Origin: Notamacropus eugenii
Lineage: Eukaryota; Chordata; Mammalia; Diprotodontia; Macropodidae
Length of the DNA stretch: 64,000 bases
Assembly (NCBI RefSeq): GCF_028372415.1
Contig: NC_092879.1
Coordinates: forward strand, 67,956,800-68,020,799
Direction: 5' to 3'
Shown: in pieces, positions 34,811 to 49,221 of the stretch
How positions within the stretch are numbered: position 1 is the first letter of the stretch
How the letters are laid out: each line of letters opens with the position of its first letter
The notes under the pieces: model-generated
Database searches by the model: none
Told to the model about the DNA's origin: nothing
The model's input: only the letters and a program-made list of their open reading frames with translations
Position numbers and translations under genes: made by a program

Positions 34811-35194
34811 AATCCTCTCTTTATATCTATCATGATTTAAATGAAGACATGTTAATTCAATAGGGCAATAAATGTACCAACCTCAAATGCATTTTTGAGA
34901 TCCAGAATGGGAAGATTTCAAGAAATCCAGTTTGGATGAATTCTTTGTCACAGGTGTCCCCAACTCCTGAAACTACTGAGTCCTTTTGAATGATATCATT
35001 ATGAAAAATGTGGTCTTACACAGTAAATTGCAGACATGCTCATACTAGAAAACAGTCTGCAAAACTAAGACAGAGAAATATTCAAAGGCAACTTAAGACA
35101 TGTTAAGATCTTCATTTGATGTGTTTGCTTTATTTGATTCTTAAACTGAAAGCATGGCATATGTCAGCTCCAAACCCATGTAACAGGCTTGACC

Positions 35195-35330
35195 TAATTA
35201 CTTAATAAATATATTGCCTACTATATGCCAGGCACTGTGCTAAGAACTAGGGATACAAATACAAAAAAAGACAGTCCCGGCTCTTGAGGAGCTTACCATC
35301 CAATGGGGGAAGACAGCAGACCAAAAGAAG
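35195..35330 (+). repeat. Ancient interspersed repeat (tgccaggcactgtgctaag)
   Basis: aaatatattgcctactatat, gccaggcactgtgctaagaa and gaggagcttaccatccaatg. Same family as 10245 and 25015. Confidence -1.
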
Positions 35331-35334
35331 CTGA

Positions 35335-36585
35335 AAGGGAAGGGGGAAACACTTGTTGGGAGGAGGCGGTACGCCTTATGGAGAAGCATTCATAAAAGAA
35401 CCAAAGTAGTGGAGCCAGATGAGAAATGAAGGATATCTGAGCTGAGGTCCCTCAGTAAGAGGGGGTTTTTGAGTTCATGACATTCGAGTTTTTTGGCATT
35501 TTGACAGTATTGTTGGCCACAATTATCTGTTTTCAGGCCTAATTAACTTGAGCCTGTCCAAAGATCACCATAGACAAAGTAGACTCAGCAGGTGAAATGA
35601 GTGTATAGTCAGGAACAGCATACACAATGAGGTCTTTAGTACAATACTGAGCCAGTGAACTAGGAGCAAGAGGTGATCAACCCTAGGCAACTTGAATTAA
35701 GGCATGGTGGTGAGGGTGAGTTAGGAGCTATGGTAGAATGCAGGTTAGAGGAGAATCAAGGATTCCTCACCTGAGTAAGAAAGATGATCATATATACAGG
35801 ATGTCCAGCTGATAGAGCAAAAAGTTATAGCCTCAGCAGTGCCAACTGAAAGCAGAGACACTCAGGGTGGTGAGCCAAATTTTCTTGAAGTCAGAGGCAA
35901 GAGGACAAAGATTCCCACCATAGGTTGTACCAACAAACATACTGCCTTTAAACAGATGTGAAGGGATTATACATTTCACAACTGCAATGTCCATTGCTCT
36001 TCCTTTGGAATGATAAAGAGGACTGGTAGTGACCACAGAGGAGTTAATAATGTCCTATTTATTGTGGGGACCTGTATCAAGATGTTTCCTTGGAGCTCTA
36101 ATAGTCATGCCTTAAAGCTTAGGCAGAAATGTAACTGGCCTTTTTTGTGCCTGGATAAAATAGCATAAAATACTTCCCACAGCATGTAATACCTTCTTCA
36201 ACTGGGATACGGAATGGGGATCCCAGAATTCATTGCAGACACTGATGGGGGCAGGAGATAAAGATGGGCGTGGCTGAGGAGGTGCTTACCTGGTGTAACA
36301 CTGCTGTGGGAGAGAAGCTACTCTCTGGTAGCTTCCTATTTTTGATTATTTTTGTTGACTATGTGCTACTGAACATCTAAGAGTACTGCCAATTTTCCTA
36401 TAAATTTCAGTTTCCTACAGTAATACTTTGGGAGGCACAACCTGAGTTGACTCTTTGATTAGGTAAATATCAAACATTACTTGTATTAAGTTGCAAAAAC
36501 CAGTTATTTTTATGTGAAATTTCACATTTAAGAAGGTCACACATTCTAAAGGATTTTCTCTTTTTCTTTGTCAGTATATTCAAAC
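35335..36585. other. No gene or repeat recognised
   Basis: Unique-looking sequence, with no coding signal. Confidence -1.
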
Positions 36586-36587
36586 TC

Positions 36588-36815
36588 TGTGGTAGCATGA
36601 TATAGGGTATTGAATTGGGGATCCAGAAATATGGGTTGGAATCATGCCTCAGAGCAGCAATGTGGCCCTCAGGACTCACTTCTACTCTTAGAAGGTCAGT
36701 TTCTTTATCTGTAAAATGGAGATGGGACCACTTGTACTATCTATTTGCTAAGGTAGGAAAAAACTGAGAAGATAGCATTTTGCAATCTTTGTAGCACTAT
36801 AAAAATGGTGGGTTT
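36588..36815 (+). mobile_element. MIR-type SINE
   Basis: gtggtagcatgatatagg, tgggttggaatcatgcctc (box B region), ctttatctgtaaaatggaga and ttttgcaatctttgtagcac. Full MIR order, decayed. Confidence -1.
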
Positions 36816-37699
36816 TTTGTTGTTCTTATTATTGAGCTACCATAAGAAAGATCAATCTTGGCTGCTTGCTAATCTTTCATAAACATTTGGTGTCTGACAA
36901 AACCTAGGGACTGGGAGAGCTATGAGGGTTTGAGAAAACCAAGGGGAGTGGAGCCAAGATGACACAACAGAGGCAGCGACTTAGCTGAACTCTCCTAACA
37001 TTCCCTTCCAAACAACTTTAAAATAAATTATCAAATCTAAATCTGGAGCAGCAGAGCCAGCAAACGGTTGGAGTACAATATTTTTCTAGCCTAAGACCAC
37101 TTAGGAAATCAGTGGAGAATTCTGTGACACTAGGATAGGGGACTGGTCTAGAGCACAGGAGACCCCAACACCAGCAGTGGGTCTTGGAGGTGGCTTTAGG
37201 GGCTCTCAGCACAGAGACCATAATGGTTTTGGACAACTGGTCTGAAAGAGATTACAGGGGATCCTGAGTTGCCACTGGACATAGGACAAGGTGCTGTTTG
37301 GCAATTCCATTGCTGATATAATGGGGGGAAAAGAGCTTTTATGGTCACCCAGAGAGCAGCTGGAGTCCTTCTGCAGTTCCAGGACAGAGAGAAGCACCAG
37401 CATTCAGCTGCAGTGGAGTAGAAGTCCTTCTTGGGTAAAGACTGGAGTACAGATCAGGATAGCAGTTACCACACTTCTCTCCAGATCACGCCTCCTTGAA
37501 AATACTAAAAACTTTCAGATTCTCAGAACTAGCTCTGAAAACAGCAGCCCAAAAAAGGACTGAAGCTTGAGACAGTACTTCCCTCCCCCAACATGAGCAG
37601 AGCCCAATTTTAACATAAAGTTCAAAGTCAAGAAATAGACTGGGAAAAACAGCTGCAAGTGAAGCCTCACAGGGTTTGCAGAATACAAATTGGACACAA

Positions 37700-38575
37700 A
37701 CCCATCAAGAATTCCTGGAAGAGTTAAAGGAAGAGATAAAAATGGTAGAGAAATAAATGGGATAAGAAATGAGAGTGATGCAAGAAAATTATGAAAAGAG
37801 AATTAACAGCTTGGTAAAAGAGGGTACAAAAATTCACTGAAGGAAAGAACTCCTTAAAAAGCAGATTGGCCAAATGGAGAAAGATGTACAAAAGCTCACT
37901 GAAAAAAATAATTCCTAAAAAGTTAGAATTAGACAAGTGTAGTTAATGACTTTATGAGACATGAAAAAACAAGAAAACAAAGTCAAAAGAATGAAAAAAT
38001 AGAAGAAAATGTGAAATATCTCATTAGAAAAACAACTGACCTGGAAAACAGATCAAAGATGCATAATTTAAGAATAATTGAGCTACCTGAGAGTCATGAT
38101 AAAAAAGAGCCTAGACATCATATTTTAAGAAATTATGAAAAGTATCGGAATATCTTAGATCCAGAGGGTAAAATAGAAATGGAAAGAATCTACCAGTCAT
38201 CTCCTGAAAGAGATACCAAAATAAAACCTCCCAGGAATATTATAGGCAAAGTGCAGAGCTCCTAAGTCAAGGAGAAAATACTGGCAATGGCCAGAAAGAA
38301 ACTTTTCAAGTATTATGGAGCTGCAGTCAGAATCACACAAGATTTAGCAAATACCACGTTAAAGATGTGGAGGAATTGGAATGTGATTTTCCAGAAGGGA
38401 AAGAAGCTAGGAATATAACCAAGAATAATTTACCCAGCAAAACTGAGTATAATAGTTCAAGAGAAAAATAAAGATTAATGAAATAGAGAACTTTCAAGAA
38501 TTCCTAATGAAAAGACCAAAGCTGAATAGAAAATTTACATGCAAACACAAAACTCAAGATAAACATGAAAGAGAA
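37700..38575 (+). pseudogene. L1 ORF1 remnant
   Basis: The N-terminus is lost (no MPRKGK start). Coiled-coil text with stops runs to 37953. An open part 37954-38265 has QKNEKIEENVKYLIRKTTDL and further RRM text, frame-shifted relative to the C-terminal domain. The C-terminal sequence (cccagcaaaactgagtataa at 38441) is recognisable. It is not translatable as one protein. Confidence -1.
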
Positions 38576-39029
38576 GTTGTAAGGAACTCAATAAAGTCAA
38601 ACTGTTTACATTCCTATATGGAAAGATAATACATGTAACTCCTAAGAATATTGGCATTACTAGGGCAGTTAGAAAAAGTCTACATAGACAGAGGGCACAG
38701 GAATGAGTTGATTATGTTGGAGTGATCTAAAAAATGAATGGATGAGAGAGAGGGAAGGGAGAGGCAGAATGGGGAAAATCATCTCACAAAGAAGGCATGC
38801 AAGGAAGCGCTTTTAATGGGGCAATGTGTGAATCTCATTCTCATCTGAATTGATTCAAAGAAAGAATAATACACACACATACACTCAATTGAGTATAGAA
38901 ATTTATCTTATCTAACAGGGAAGGAGGAAGAGAAAAATCAGAGAGAAGGGGAGTAATAACATGGGAGAATAGATTAAGGGAAGCAGTGGTCAAAAGTAAA
39001 AGAGACTTTTGAGGAGGGATGAAGTAGAG

Positions 39030-39068
<39 letters not shown>
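39030..39068. repeat. (GA)n run in the L1 ORF1-ORF2 spacer
   Basis: About 17 GA units inside purine-rich spacer DNA. Confidence -1.
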
Positions 39069-39071
<3 letters not shown>

Positions 39072-39104
39072 ATTAACAGAAGAAAATAGAATGGAAGGAA
39101 ATAC

Positions 39105-39410
39105 ACAGTAATCATAATTGTGAATGTGAATGGGATGAACTAATCCATAAAGCAAAAGAAGATGACAGAATGAATCAGAAACCAGAATCCAACAATATAT
39201 TGTTACAAGAAATACATTTGAAACAGAAAGATACACACAGAGTTAAAATAAAGGACTGGAGAAGAATCTATTATACTTCAACTGAGGTTAAAAGAAAGAC
39301 AGGGGTAGCAAAAACAGACAAAGGAAAAGCAAAAACTAGATCTAATCAAAGGAGATCATCAGGAAAACTACATTTTGCTAAAAGGCAGCATAGACAATGA
39401 AGTAATATGT
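39105..39410 (+). pseudogene. L1 ORF2 endonuclease-domain remnant
   Basis: The broken frame gives, in order, NVNGMN-like text, LLQEIHLKQKDTHRVKIK, DWRRIYYTSTEVK and an AKTR-type block. This corresponds to the start of the APE-like endonuclease of L1 ORF2 (consensus LQETHLK, YYAS, KAGVAIL). The catalytic core beyond this point is deleted. Stops and frameshifts are present. Confidence -1.
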
Positions 39411-39977
39411 AAAACTTTTATGGCAAGTTTTTCTCATAAAGACTTCATTTCTCAAATGTATAGGAAACTGAGGCAAATTTATAAAAATAAGAGCTGTTTC
39501 TCAATTGATAAATTGTGAAAGGACATGACAAGACAGTTTTCAGAAGAAGAAATTAATGCTTTAAATCATATTTGATTAGAGAAATGCCAATTAAAATAAT
39601 TATGTGGTATTATACCTGTCAGATTGATTGACATGACAGAAAAGGAAAATGACAAATGCTGGAGAGAATGTGGAAGAAAGGGATACTAATGCGCTGCTGG
39701 TCCAGGTGTGAACTGGTCCAACCATTCTAGAGAACAATTTGACATTGTGGCCAAAGAGCTCTAAAATTATACATACTTTGTGACCTACCAAATACCACTA
39801 TTAAGTCTGTATCCCAAATATATCAAAGGAAAAGGAAAAAGATTTATATATACAAAAATATTTATAGCACCTCTTTTCTTTTTGTGGTGGCAAAGAATTG
39901 GAAATCGAAAGGATGCCCATCAATTGGGGAAATGGCTGAACAAGTTATGGTATATGATTTTGATACAATACTATTAT

Positions 39978-40222
39978 TTTTTTAAAAAGATATCAATAAA
40001 TTTTATTTTAAAATTCCTGATACAAATATTTTATGTATATGGCATTTTTGCCTCTTTCTTTGACCTTCTTAGGGTATATTGCTAATAATGGCATCAGTAG
40101 GCTATATATACATTATATTTATATATATATATATATAATATACATGTATACATATATATGAGAAGATTTGAACTCAGATATATGTATTATATATATACAT
40201 ATATATGTTCTGTTTAGTGCCT
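39978..40222. other. AT-rich segment with TA/ATAT microsatellite
   Basis: Contains decayed LINE-like text (ctttgaccttcttagggtat) and compound tatata/catata runs (40090-40210), plus a short antisense SINE-like agatttgaactcag near 40165. Origin unclear. Confidence -1.
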
Positions 40223-41221
40223 TTTTTTAAAAAAAATTTATTTAACTTTTTAACATTCATTTCCACAAAATTTTGGGTTCCAAATTTTCTCCCCATTTCT
40301 CCCCTCCCCCCACCCCAAAACGCCAAGCCTTCTAATTGCCCCTATCACCAATCTGCCCTCTCTTCTAACATCCATCCCTTCCTTTATCCCCATCTTCTCT
40401 TTTGTCCTGTAGGGCAAGATAACTTTCTATACCCCATTACCTGTATTTCTATGTCCTAATTGCAAGAACAATACTCAACAGTTGTTCCTAAAACTTTGAG
40501 TCCCAACTTCTCCCCATCCCTTTCTCCCCACCCATTCCCTTTGGGAAGGCAGGCAATTCAATATAGGCCATATCTGTGTAATTTTGCAAATGACTTCCAT
40601 AATAGTCACGTTGTGTAAGACTAACTATAATTCCCTCCATCCTATCCTGCCCCCCATTGCTTCTATTCTCTCTTTTGATCCTGTCCCTCCCCAAGAGTGT
40701 TGACTTCAAATTGCTCCCTCCTCCCATTGCCTTCCCTTCCATCATTCCCCACCCCACTTATCCCCTTCTCCCCCACTTTCCTCTATTGTAAGATAGGTTT
40801 TCATATCAAAATGAGTGTGTATTTTATTCCTTCCTTTAGTTGAATGTGATGAGAGTCAGCTTCATGTTTTTTCTCTCACCTCTCCTCTTTTTCCCTCCAC
40901 TGAAAAGTCTTTTACTTGTCTCTTTTCTGAGAGATAATTTGCCCCATTCCATTTCTCCCTTTCTCTTCCCAGCATATTTCTCTCTCATCCTTTAATTTCA
41001 TTTTTTTAACATATGATCCCATCCTATTCAATTCACCCTGTGCTCTCTGTCTCTTTCTGTGTGTGTCTGTGTGTGTGTGTCTGTGTGTGTGTGTAATCCC
41101 ATCACCTACCCAGATACTGAAAAAAGTTTCAAGAGTTACAAATATTGTTTTTCCATGTAGGAATGTAAACAGTTCAACTTTAGTAAGTCCCTTAAACAGT
41201 CCCTATTTGCTGTTTACCCTT

Positions 41222-42877
<1,656 letters not shown>

Positions 42878-43631
42878 TTTTCCAACCAGTTACTTGACTT
42901 TTGGGTCCTTCGTCAAGAGTAGGGTATACTCTGGGAACCTGTAAGATATCAGTTCCTCCAAGGAGGCACAATCAAGCATGTACTGGTCTGGGCACAGGGA
43001 AGGATTTTTGTACCCAGAATCTTAGCAGTCTTTCCTCTCCACAGGTACCTGACCTCCAGTTCCACCAAGCTAGCACTGGAGGGGTGGGATTCAGTCAAGC
43101 TGTGGGGGCAGGGTCACCATTCAGTGTGAGACAAAGACCAGCTCCCTCAGTGCCCCCAGGGGTATTTACAATCCAACAATGTTCTCAGGCTGCTGTAGGG
43201 GCTGCTGTGAGATCTGCTGCTGCCTGCCCAGTGTGGCTTCTGTGGCCGCACCCAAAGCCAGAGCTATGGAAAGGCCCTTCTCCCTTTCTGGTCAGCTGAA
43301 AAAACCCCGTCACTGACCTTTGGCACCTGTGGGTTGAGGGATCTGTGAACCCTCTGCTGCTGCGACTGGAGATTCCACCCCCGAGGGCTGTTCACAAGCC
43401 ACAGCCAAGGCTGGACTGGGTTCTGAGCTCTGCTCTGCATCTGGTGCAACCAACATTTCCCGTGGGCCTTTCAGGTCACCCTGGGCTGGAAATCTCCTCC
43501 ACTCTGTTGTTCTCCACTTCTGCTGCTCCAAAATTTGTTGAGAATCCCTCTCTTACAGGTGTTTTATGGGCTGTGTGGGGAGAGCCTGCATTTTTTTGTC
43601 TTTCTACTCCCCTTCTTGGCTCTGCCCCTAG

Positions 43632-43737
43632 CATGCTGTTATGTAATAAGATATGATGAGAGGAGTAGTTTTAGAAAAACCAGCAGAGACCTATGTGAAT
43701 GGATGCAGAGTTAAGTGAATACAACTAGATCATTGTA
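43632..43737 (+). mobile_element. 3' continuation of the L1 split by HAL1 copy D
   Basis: gtaataagatatgatgagag, tttagaaaaaccagcagaga and acctatgtgaatggatgcag, ending atcattgtacac. This is the L1 ORF2 3' text that should follow aatactatt at 39977. Confidence -1.
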
Positions 43738-43739
43738 CA

Positions 43740-43998
43740 CTTCTGCTAGCATTTTGATCCACTCAGCTGTTAAGGTTCAACTTGAGCTGTGCAACACAAT
43801 CTGGCCTTCTTCTGCACTTGGCTCACCCTCTTACTTGTGTTGCCCTATTCAACTCCCACTGACCCCAACCCTGTATGCCCTCATTGTACCTCTGCATGTC
43901 AGTCCCCAACCCAGCAATTTGAATTCTGATGTGTTTGTGCTTGTTCATGTGTTTGTTCTCAAACACCTTCAGTTTTGATTAGGGCACTGGACCAATTC
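43740..43998. other. No gene recognised
   Basis: C/T-rich sequence giving an 87-codon plus frame with no family likeness. Confidence -1.
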
Positions 43999-44303
43999 TA
44001 CTAAAGTACAATTTAATTGGGATAAATGTGAAGGCTTCTTTTTGGTTTCAGAAATGGCAAGATGAGAAAAGCCTGTCTCAGTAGCAATTTTCCTTAAAAA
44101 ACTGTGGATTTTACTGAGCTTAAAGTCCAATATGAGTCAAGTGTATGAGGGGACAACCAAAGTAAAGCTAATTCATCCTAAGGTTTCATGAAGGGAGTCA
44201 CAGTATCCAAGACTAGGGAAGTGTCAGGCACTATGACCTTTAGTTTTAAGCCCTATTTAGACCACATCTGCAGCATTGGTTTTACTTTTAGGCATCACAT
44301 TTT

Positions 44304-45896
44304 TTTAAGTTAACTTATTTATTTTTAGTTTTCAGTAATCACTTCCAGAAGTTTTAAATTTTCTCCCCTCCCTTTTCTCTCCCCCTCCCCAAGATGGCCT
44401 GTAATCTGATATAGGTTCTGTACATACATTCCTATCAAACATTCTTACATTAGTCATGTTTTAAAGAAGAATTAAAACAAATGGGAAGAAGCATGAGAAA
44501 GAAAAAACAAAATGAAACAAAAAGTAGTTTACTTTGCTCTGTATTCAGACTCCATAGTTCTTTCTCTGTATGTGAATGGCACGAGTCCTTTGGAATTATT
44601 TTTAGTCTATCAAAAATCAGTCATTGAAGAATGTGACTATTACTGTGTACAGTGTTCTCCTGGTTCTGCTCACTTTGCTCAGCATCAGTTCATATAAGTC
44701 TTTCCAAGTTTTTCTGAAGTCCACCTGTTCGTCATTTCTCATAGCACAGTAGTATTCCATTACATTCATATGGTTGGTTAGTTGGTTGGTGGTTGTCATC
44801 CTTTATTCTCTAAGAGGACCAAAATGACATCACCATGATAAAGTCAAGTTTCAGTTTGTCTGACTGTGGCTGATCAGACCAATACGAGCTCAGAATGTTC
44901 TACCACAGATTGGGACAGATAGTCCGTGTGAACATTTGGGGTGGATACTCCAAATTTGTGCATCCTACATCTCCTTTGAGCTGTTTCAATTCTGCTTTGC
45001 TGATAGAGCACAGCACCCTTTCTGATGTGGGCACACTGTGTTGAATGGTCCTGTACCAGTATCTCCCATGGCACACAATCAATTCCAAAGTTCTTGAGAG
45101 AACTTGAGAGTGTCCTTGTGTCACCTCTTCTGATCACCACATGATTGCTGCCCCATGAGAGTTCTTCACAAAATAGTCTTTTTGGCAAGCATACAAATGT
45201 GGCCAGCCCATTGGAGTTGTGCTTTCTGAGGCATAGTTTGAATGCTTGGCAGTTTAGTTTGAGTAAGGACCTCAGTGTCTGTCACCTTATCCTACCAGGT
45301 GATTTTCAGAATCTTCCCAAGACAGTTCAAATGAAAATGATTCAGTTTCCTGGCATGGCACTGGTAGAATGTAAATGTTTCACAGGCATACAACAATGAG
45401 GTCAGCACAACAGCTCTGTAGACCTTCAGTTTGGTAGTCAGTATAATACCCTAATACCTCTTCTGTCCCATACTTTTCTTCACAGCCTCTCATTCATCAG
45501 CCTCATTGTCAATGTGCATATCCCTGGAAAGTACATTACCAAGGTAAGTGAACTTATCTACAGCATTCAAAATGCCACTACTTGTTCAGTCATTCCCCAG
45601 TTGATGAGCGTTGCCTCAATTTCCCAGTTCTTGGCCACCACAAAGAGAGCTGCTATAAATATTTTTGTGCACATGGATCCTTTCCCCATTTTTGTGATCT
45701 TTTTGGGATACAGCCCTAGTAGTGGTATTGCTAGGTCAAAGGGTATGCATATTTTTATATAGCCCTTTGGGCATAGTTCCAACTTGCTGTCCCAAATGGT
45801 TGGATCAGCTCACAACTCCACCAAGAATGAATTCGTGTTTCAAATTTCTCACATCTTCTCCAACATTTATTATTTTCCTGTTTTGTCATGTCATTA
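44304..45896 (-). mobile_element. L1 3' end, first insertion, split by RTE
   Basis: Antisense L1 3'UTR and ORF2 end: T-rich start (44304), agaagttttaaattttctcc, ctcctggttctgctcacttt, gtagtattccattacattc (to 44772), then after the RTE piece cattccccagttgatgagc, agagagctgctataaata and atggttggatcagctcac. It is 5' truncated. Target duplications are 44291-44303 and 45897-45909. Confidence -1.
44773..45574 (-). mobile_element. RTE/BovB-like LINE 3' part inside L1
   Basis: Minus-strand reading runs from AVDKFTYLG-like text (near 45565) through LRRAQL-type, KKTILEELSWGS-like and YRDTLK-type blocks to FRARIGLI-type zinc-knuckle text (near 44880) and the tail attctctaagaggacc (antisense). The tail ends in a short ccaac/ccaact repeat (antisense ggttggttagttggttgg), as RTE elements usually end in short tandem repeats. 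Several frameshifts; dead copy. Confidence -1.
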
Positions 45897-45909
45897 GGCA
45901 CCACATTTT

Positions 45910-47034
45910 TTTTACTTTTAAAAAAGTTTATTTTTTATTTTATTTATTTTTAATGCTCTACAATCACTACCATAAAACTTAGATTTTTTTGCCCCTACCT
46001 AACCCCCACTACCTCCCTCCCTCCCTAAGATGGCACACATTTCTATATAGTATCTACACATACGTTCCTACTGAATACATTTTCATTATAGTCATGCTGT
46101 GTAGAAGAACTAAAATAAATGGGACAAATCATATAAAAAACTAAAACATAATACACACACACACACAAATGATATGTTACATTCTGCAATTGAATTCCAT
46201 AGTTCTTCCTCTGAATGTGTAAGGCATTTTGCCTTAGAAGACCATTAGAATTTTTTTTTATGTCCTTGCATTTCTACCAGAAAAAACTCTCACACACTGT
46301 AGTCATTGCTGTGCACAAAGTTCTCCTGTTTCTGTTCCTTTTGCTCAGCATCAGATCATATAAGTCTTGCCAGGCCTCTCTGAAGTCTTCTTGTTCATCA
46401 TTTCTTATGGTGCAATAGTATTCCATTACATTCATATGCCATAATTTATTTAGCCATTCCCCAATTGATGGGCATCCCCTTGATTTCTAGTTTTTGGCAA
46501 CTACAAAGAGTGCTGCTACAAATATTTTTGTACATGAGGGACCCTTTCCCATCTTTATGATCTCTTGGGGATACAGTCCTAGAAGCAATATTGCTGGGTC
46601 AAAGGGTATGACATTTTTGTAGCCCTTTGGAAATAGTTCCAAATAGCTCTCCAGAATGGTTGGATGAGCTCACAGGTCCACCAACAATGAATTAGTGTTC
46701 CAACTCTCCCACATTCTCTCCAACATTTATCATTTTTCTGATCTATCATATTTGTCAATCTAATAGGTGTGATGTGGTACCTCAAGATTGTTTTGATTTG
46801 CATCTCTCTAATCAAAAGTGATTTAGAGCATTTTGTCATATGACTATAGATATCTTTAATTTCTTCTTCTGAAAATTGCCTGTTCATATCCTTTGACTAT
46901 TTATGAATTGGGGAATGACTTGTATTGTACATTTGACTCAGTTCTCTATATATTCTAGAAATAAGGTCTTTATCCCCGAGATTAGCTATAAATTTTTTTT
47001 CCCAATATACTACATCCCTTCGAATTTTTGTTTA
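45910..47034 (-). mobile_element. L1 3' end, second insertion at the same site
   Basis: T-rich start, 3'UTR (ccctaagatggcacac, cattatagtcatgctgtg), ORF2 C-terminus (46579-46887) and a truncation at about 47030 (gaatttttgttta). The duplications are 45897-45909 and 47035-47047. Confidence -1.
46579..46887 (-). pseudogene. L1 ORF2 C-terminal fragment
   Basis: A 102-codon open stretch on the minus strand with L1 ORF2 C-terminal features: MNRQFSEEEIKDIYSHM, REMQIKTILRYHITP, and CWRECGRVGTLIHCWWTCEL, the Cys-rich zinc-knuckle-like motif (C-X3-C-X7-H-X4-C spacing). It lacks the endonuclease and reverse transcriptase, so it cannot be active. Confidence -1.
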
Positions 47035-47469
47035 GGTACCACATTTTAAGAAAAACATTGATAAGCTGGAAAGCATCAAGAAGAGAATGAACATGATGGT
47101 AAAGGTCCTTAAGATCATGTCATAGTATTAGGTGAAGAAACTGGGAATGTTTAGCTTACAAGAAGAAAAGGCTTGGGAGAATATAACTGTTTCCAAATAT
47201 TTAAAAGAATGTCAAATGGAAAAAGCATTGCAATTGTTCTCTTTGGTTCTAGAAGGCAGAACTAGGAACAATGATTGAAATTGTACAGAAACAAATATAA
47301 GCTTGAAGTCAAGGGGGAAAAACCCAAATAATTTCCTTGTCCATGGTGATCTTAGTGTAAGCACTTGGTGACAATGTGACAGGATTCTTGTTCAATAAGT
47401 GATTATACTGGTCAACTGAGAGTTCTTCCCAGCTCTGAGATTGTATGATTTTGTGACCTTAACTTACCC

Positions 47470-48475
47470 TCAGGAATCATGGTAACTCTTCTTCCCCATT
47501 AGCTCAGACTAGTTCATGGTCCCATCTGCTCATGTGTTGGGACCTAAAATGCTCACAGTGAACCTCATTTCTTTTGCTGATGCCCTCAGAGATAAGTATA
47601 TTGCTAATATCATTCAAAGAAAAATGGTCCTTATTACATATAGCTGAGGTGGGTAAAGAAAAAGTCCAAGCATCTTGGACCAACTTTTGGAAAATTTGGA
47701 GCCTCCTCAATTGGGTTGAAGGGAAGAAGAAGAGAAATAAGGCAACATCTGGGGGCGTTTATGCAACTCAAGCATTTTTCTGAAGATTAGGACAGTGATT
47801 CTCTCTAAGAAATCTTTGTGGCTTGTTACTGTTCAGTAATAGTAACAGACATTTCTATAGAGTGAGAAGTGAAGAGGACAAAGCATGTCCTTGGTCCCAC
47901 AGCTAAAGAGCATCAGAGGCAATATTTGAACCCATCTTCTTTAGCTGAAACCCTTTGCTATCCCCACCATGCCATGTTCTTCTCCTATTTATAAGATTTC
48001 CCCAAGATGGTTTATGGGCTGATCTTATGCTATCCTTGTTTATTAACGGCAGTATCTCTACTTTTTTTCTCACCTAATTTCTTGATGCTGAGAGATCCTT
48101 TCAGTGTTCCTTAGAATAAACAATGGCAGTTGTTCCATGACTTCTGGTGAGTGTGTTTGGAGGTCAAAGTGAGGTTGTTATTTTGTAAGATCATGAAAGT
48201 GCTTCTCTGACTAATTTAAGAACTTCTTCTCTGGGAAAACTGAACCAGTGCTTGACCAGAAAGACTCTGGCTTCATAGAGTACTGGTATCTCCTATGAAG
48301 AAAGGGATAACCACATTTTAAAAATCAAATATTATTCATATCTTTTTTCAGATTTCACCCACATTTTCCAAAGTGTCCTTACTGGCCTTTTTCACCTAGA
48401 GAACCATCCGTCATAACAAAGAATAAGAGGGGAAAACAGAGTTCAGCAAAACTAACCAATTAACCAACCTGGTTT
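47470..48475. other. No gene or repeat recognised
   Basis: Unique sequence with short frames only; cctgaaacccatcttc-like text near 47930 may be MIR debris. Confidence -1.
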
Positions 48476-48479
48476 TTGT

Positions 48480-48870
48480 GCAAAACAATCTGACGTTCTC
48501 TGCAGTGCTCTACACCATTTCCTACCTATGCAAAAAAGCAGAAAGAATATGCATTCTCATATGCCTTCTTTGGAGTTAAGTTGGGCATTATAATTTCTCA
48601 GCATTCAGTTCTAATTATTTTTCTTTCCAATTCCATTAGTATAGTCATGTTTCCATTGCTTTCCTGGTTCTGCTTCAAGTTGCTTCCATTTGCTAGGCTT
48701 CTCTGTATTCATCATATTCATCATTTCCAATGACATAGTGCATTCATGTGCCACAGTATGTTTGTTTAGTGATTCCTCTACTACAAGTGCTGATTCTTTA
48801 GATTTTTCTAAGTAAATCCATATTATGTCAGCAAATATGGTTAATTTTGTCTCCTCTTAGCTTCTCTTTA
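48480..48870 (-). mobile_element. Old L1 3' end
   Basis: tatagtcatgtttccattgc, ttcctggttctgcttcaag, atcatttccaatgacatag and catgtgccacagtatgttt; a decayed relative of the 44-47 kb copies. Confidence -1.
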
Positions 48871-49221
48871 TGACTTTCATTTCTTTTTCTTCCAGCACTT
48901 TAGAACCATGGCAAATGACAGCTTTATTCCTCTACTTAGTGGTGAAACTTCTAGTATTTTCTCTTTAGTGTATACTTTTAAGCTTTTCATTTTATATGGA
49001 TACTTTTTATAACATTTTGTTTTTAAAACACCCTCCTTTGTCTTTGTTTTATGAGTTGTTTTTTTTTTTTTTTTTATCAAAAATGAGTGCGGTACTTTAT
49101 CAAAGGTTTTTGTTACATCTGTTGATTCAGAATATCATTTGGAATAACCATATTCTAAATACAATATTTTTCTGGATTGGTCATGTCAGTGACTGCTACA
49201 GTGTTTATGTAAAGTCCAGTC

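Larger units (their letters stand above)
36943..39977 (+). mobile_element. L1 element with ORF1 and deleted ORF2
   Basis: 5'UTR from ggggagtggagccaagatg (36943), ORF1 remnant (about 37700-38575), a purine-rich spacer (38576-39100), the beginning of ORF2 with endonuclease text (39105-39410), then a jump to ORF2 3' sequence (from about 39430: tctcaattgataaattg, gaatgtggaagaaaggg, tatcccaaatatatcaaagg). Several kilobases of ORF2 are deleted. The 3' continuation lies beyond HAL1 copy D at 43632-43737 (ataagatatgatgagag, acctatgtgaatggatgcag, atcattgtacac). This is the only copy in the window that retains sequence from both ORF1 and ORF2 in order. Confidence -1.
44000..47465 (+). mobile_element. 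CR1-like LINE fragment split by two L1s
   Basis: Left part 44000-44303: aaactgtggattttactgag, ccaatatgagtcaagtg, accacatctgcagcattgg, ggcatcacatttt. Right part from 47035: ggtaccacattttaag, aacattgataagctgg, gcagaactaggaacaatg, ending ctgagattgtatgattttgt, the octamer-like CR1 tail. The halves join in frame with the typical CR1 3' sequence. Confidence -1.

Noticed and set aside
38841-39236. 131-codon minus frame with a long Ser-Leu run
   Set aside because: The run is the reverse reading of the (GA)n repeat in the L1 spacer.
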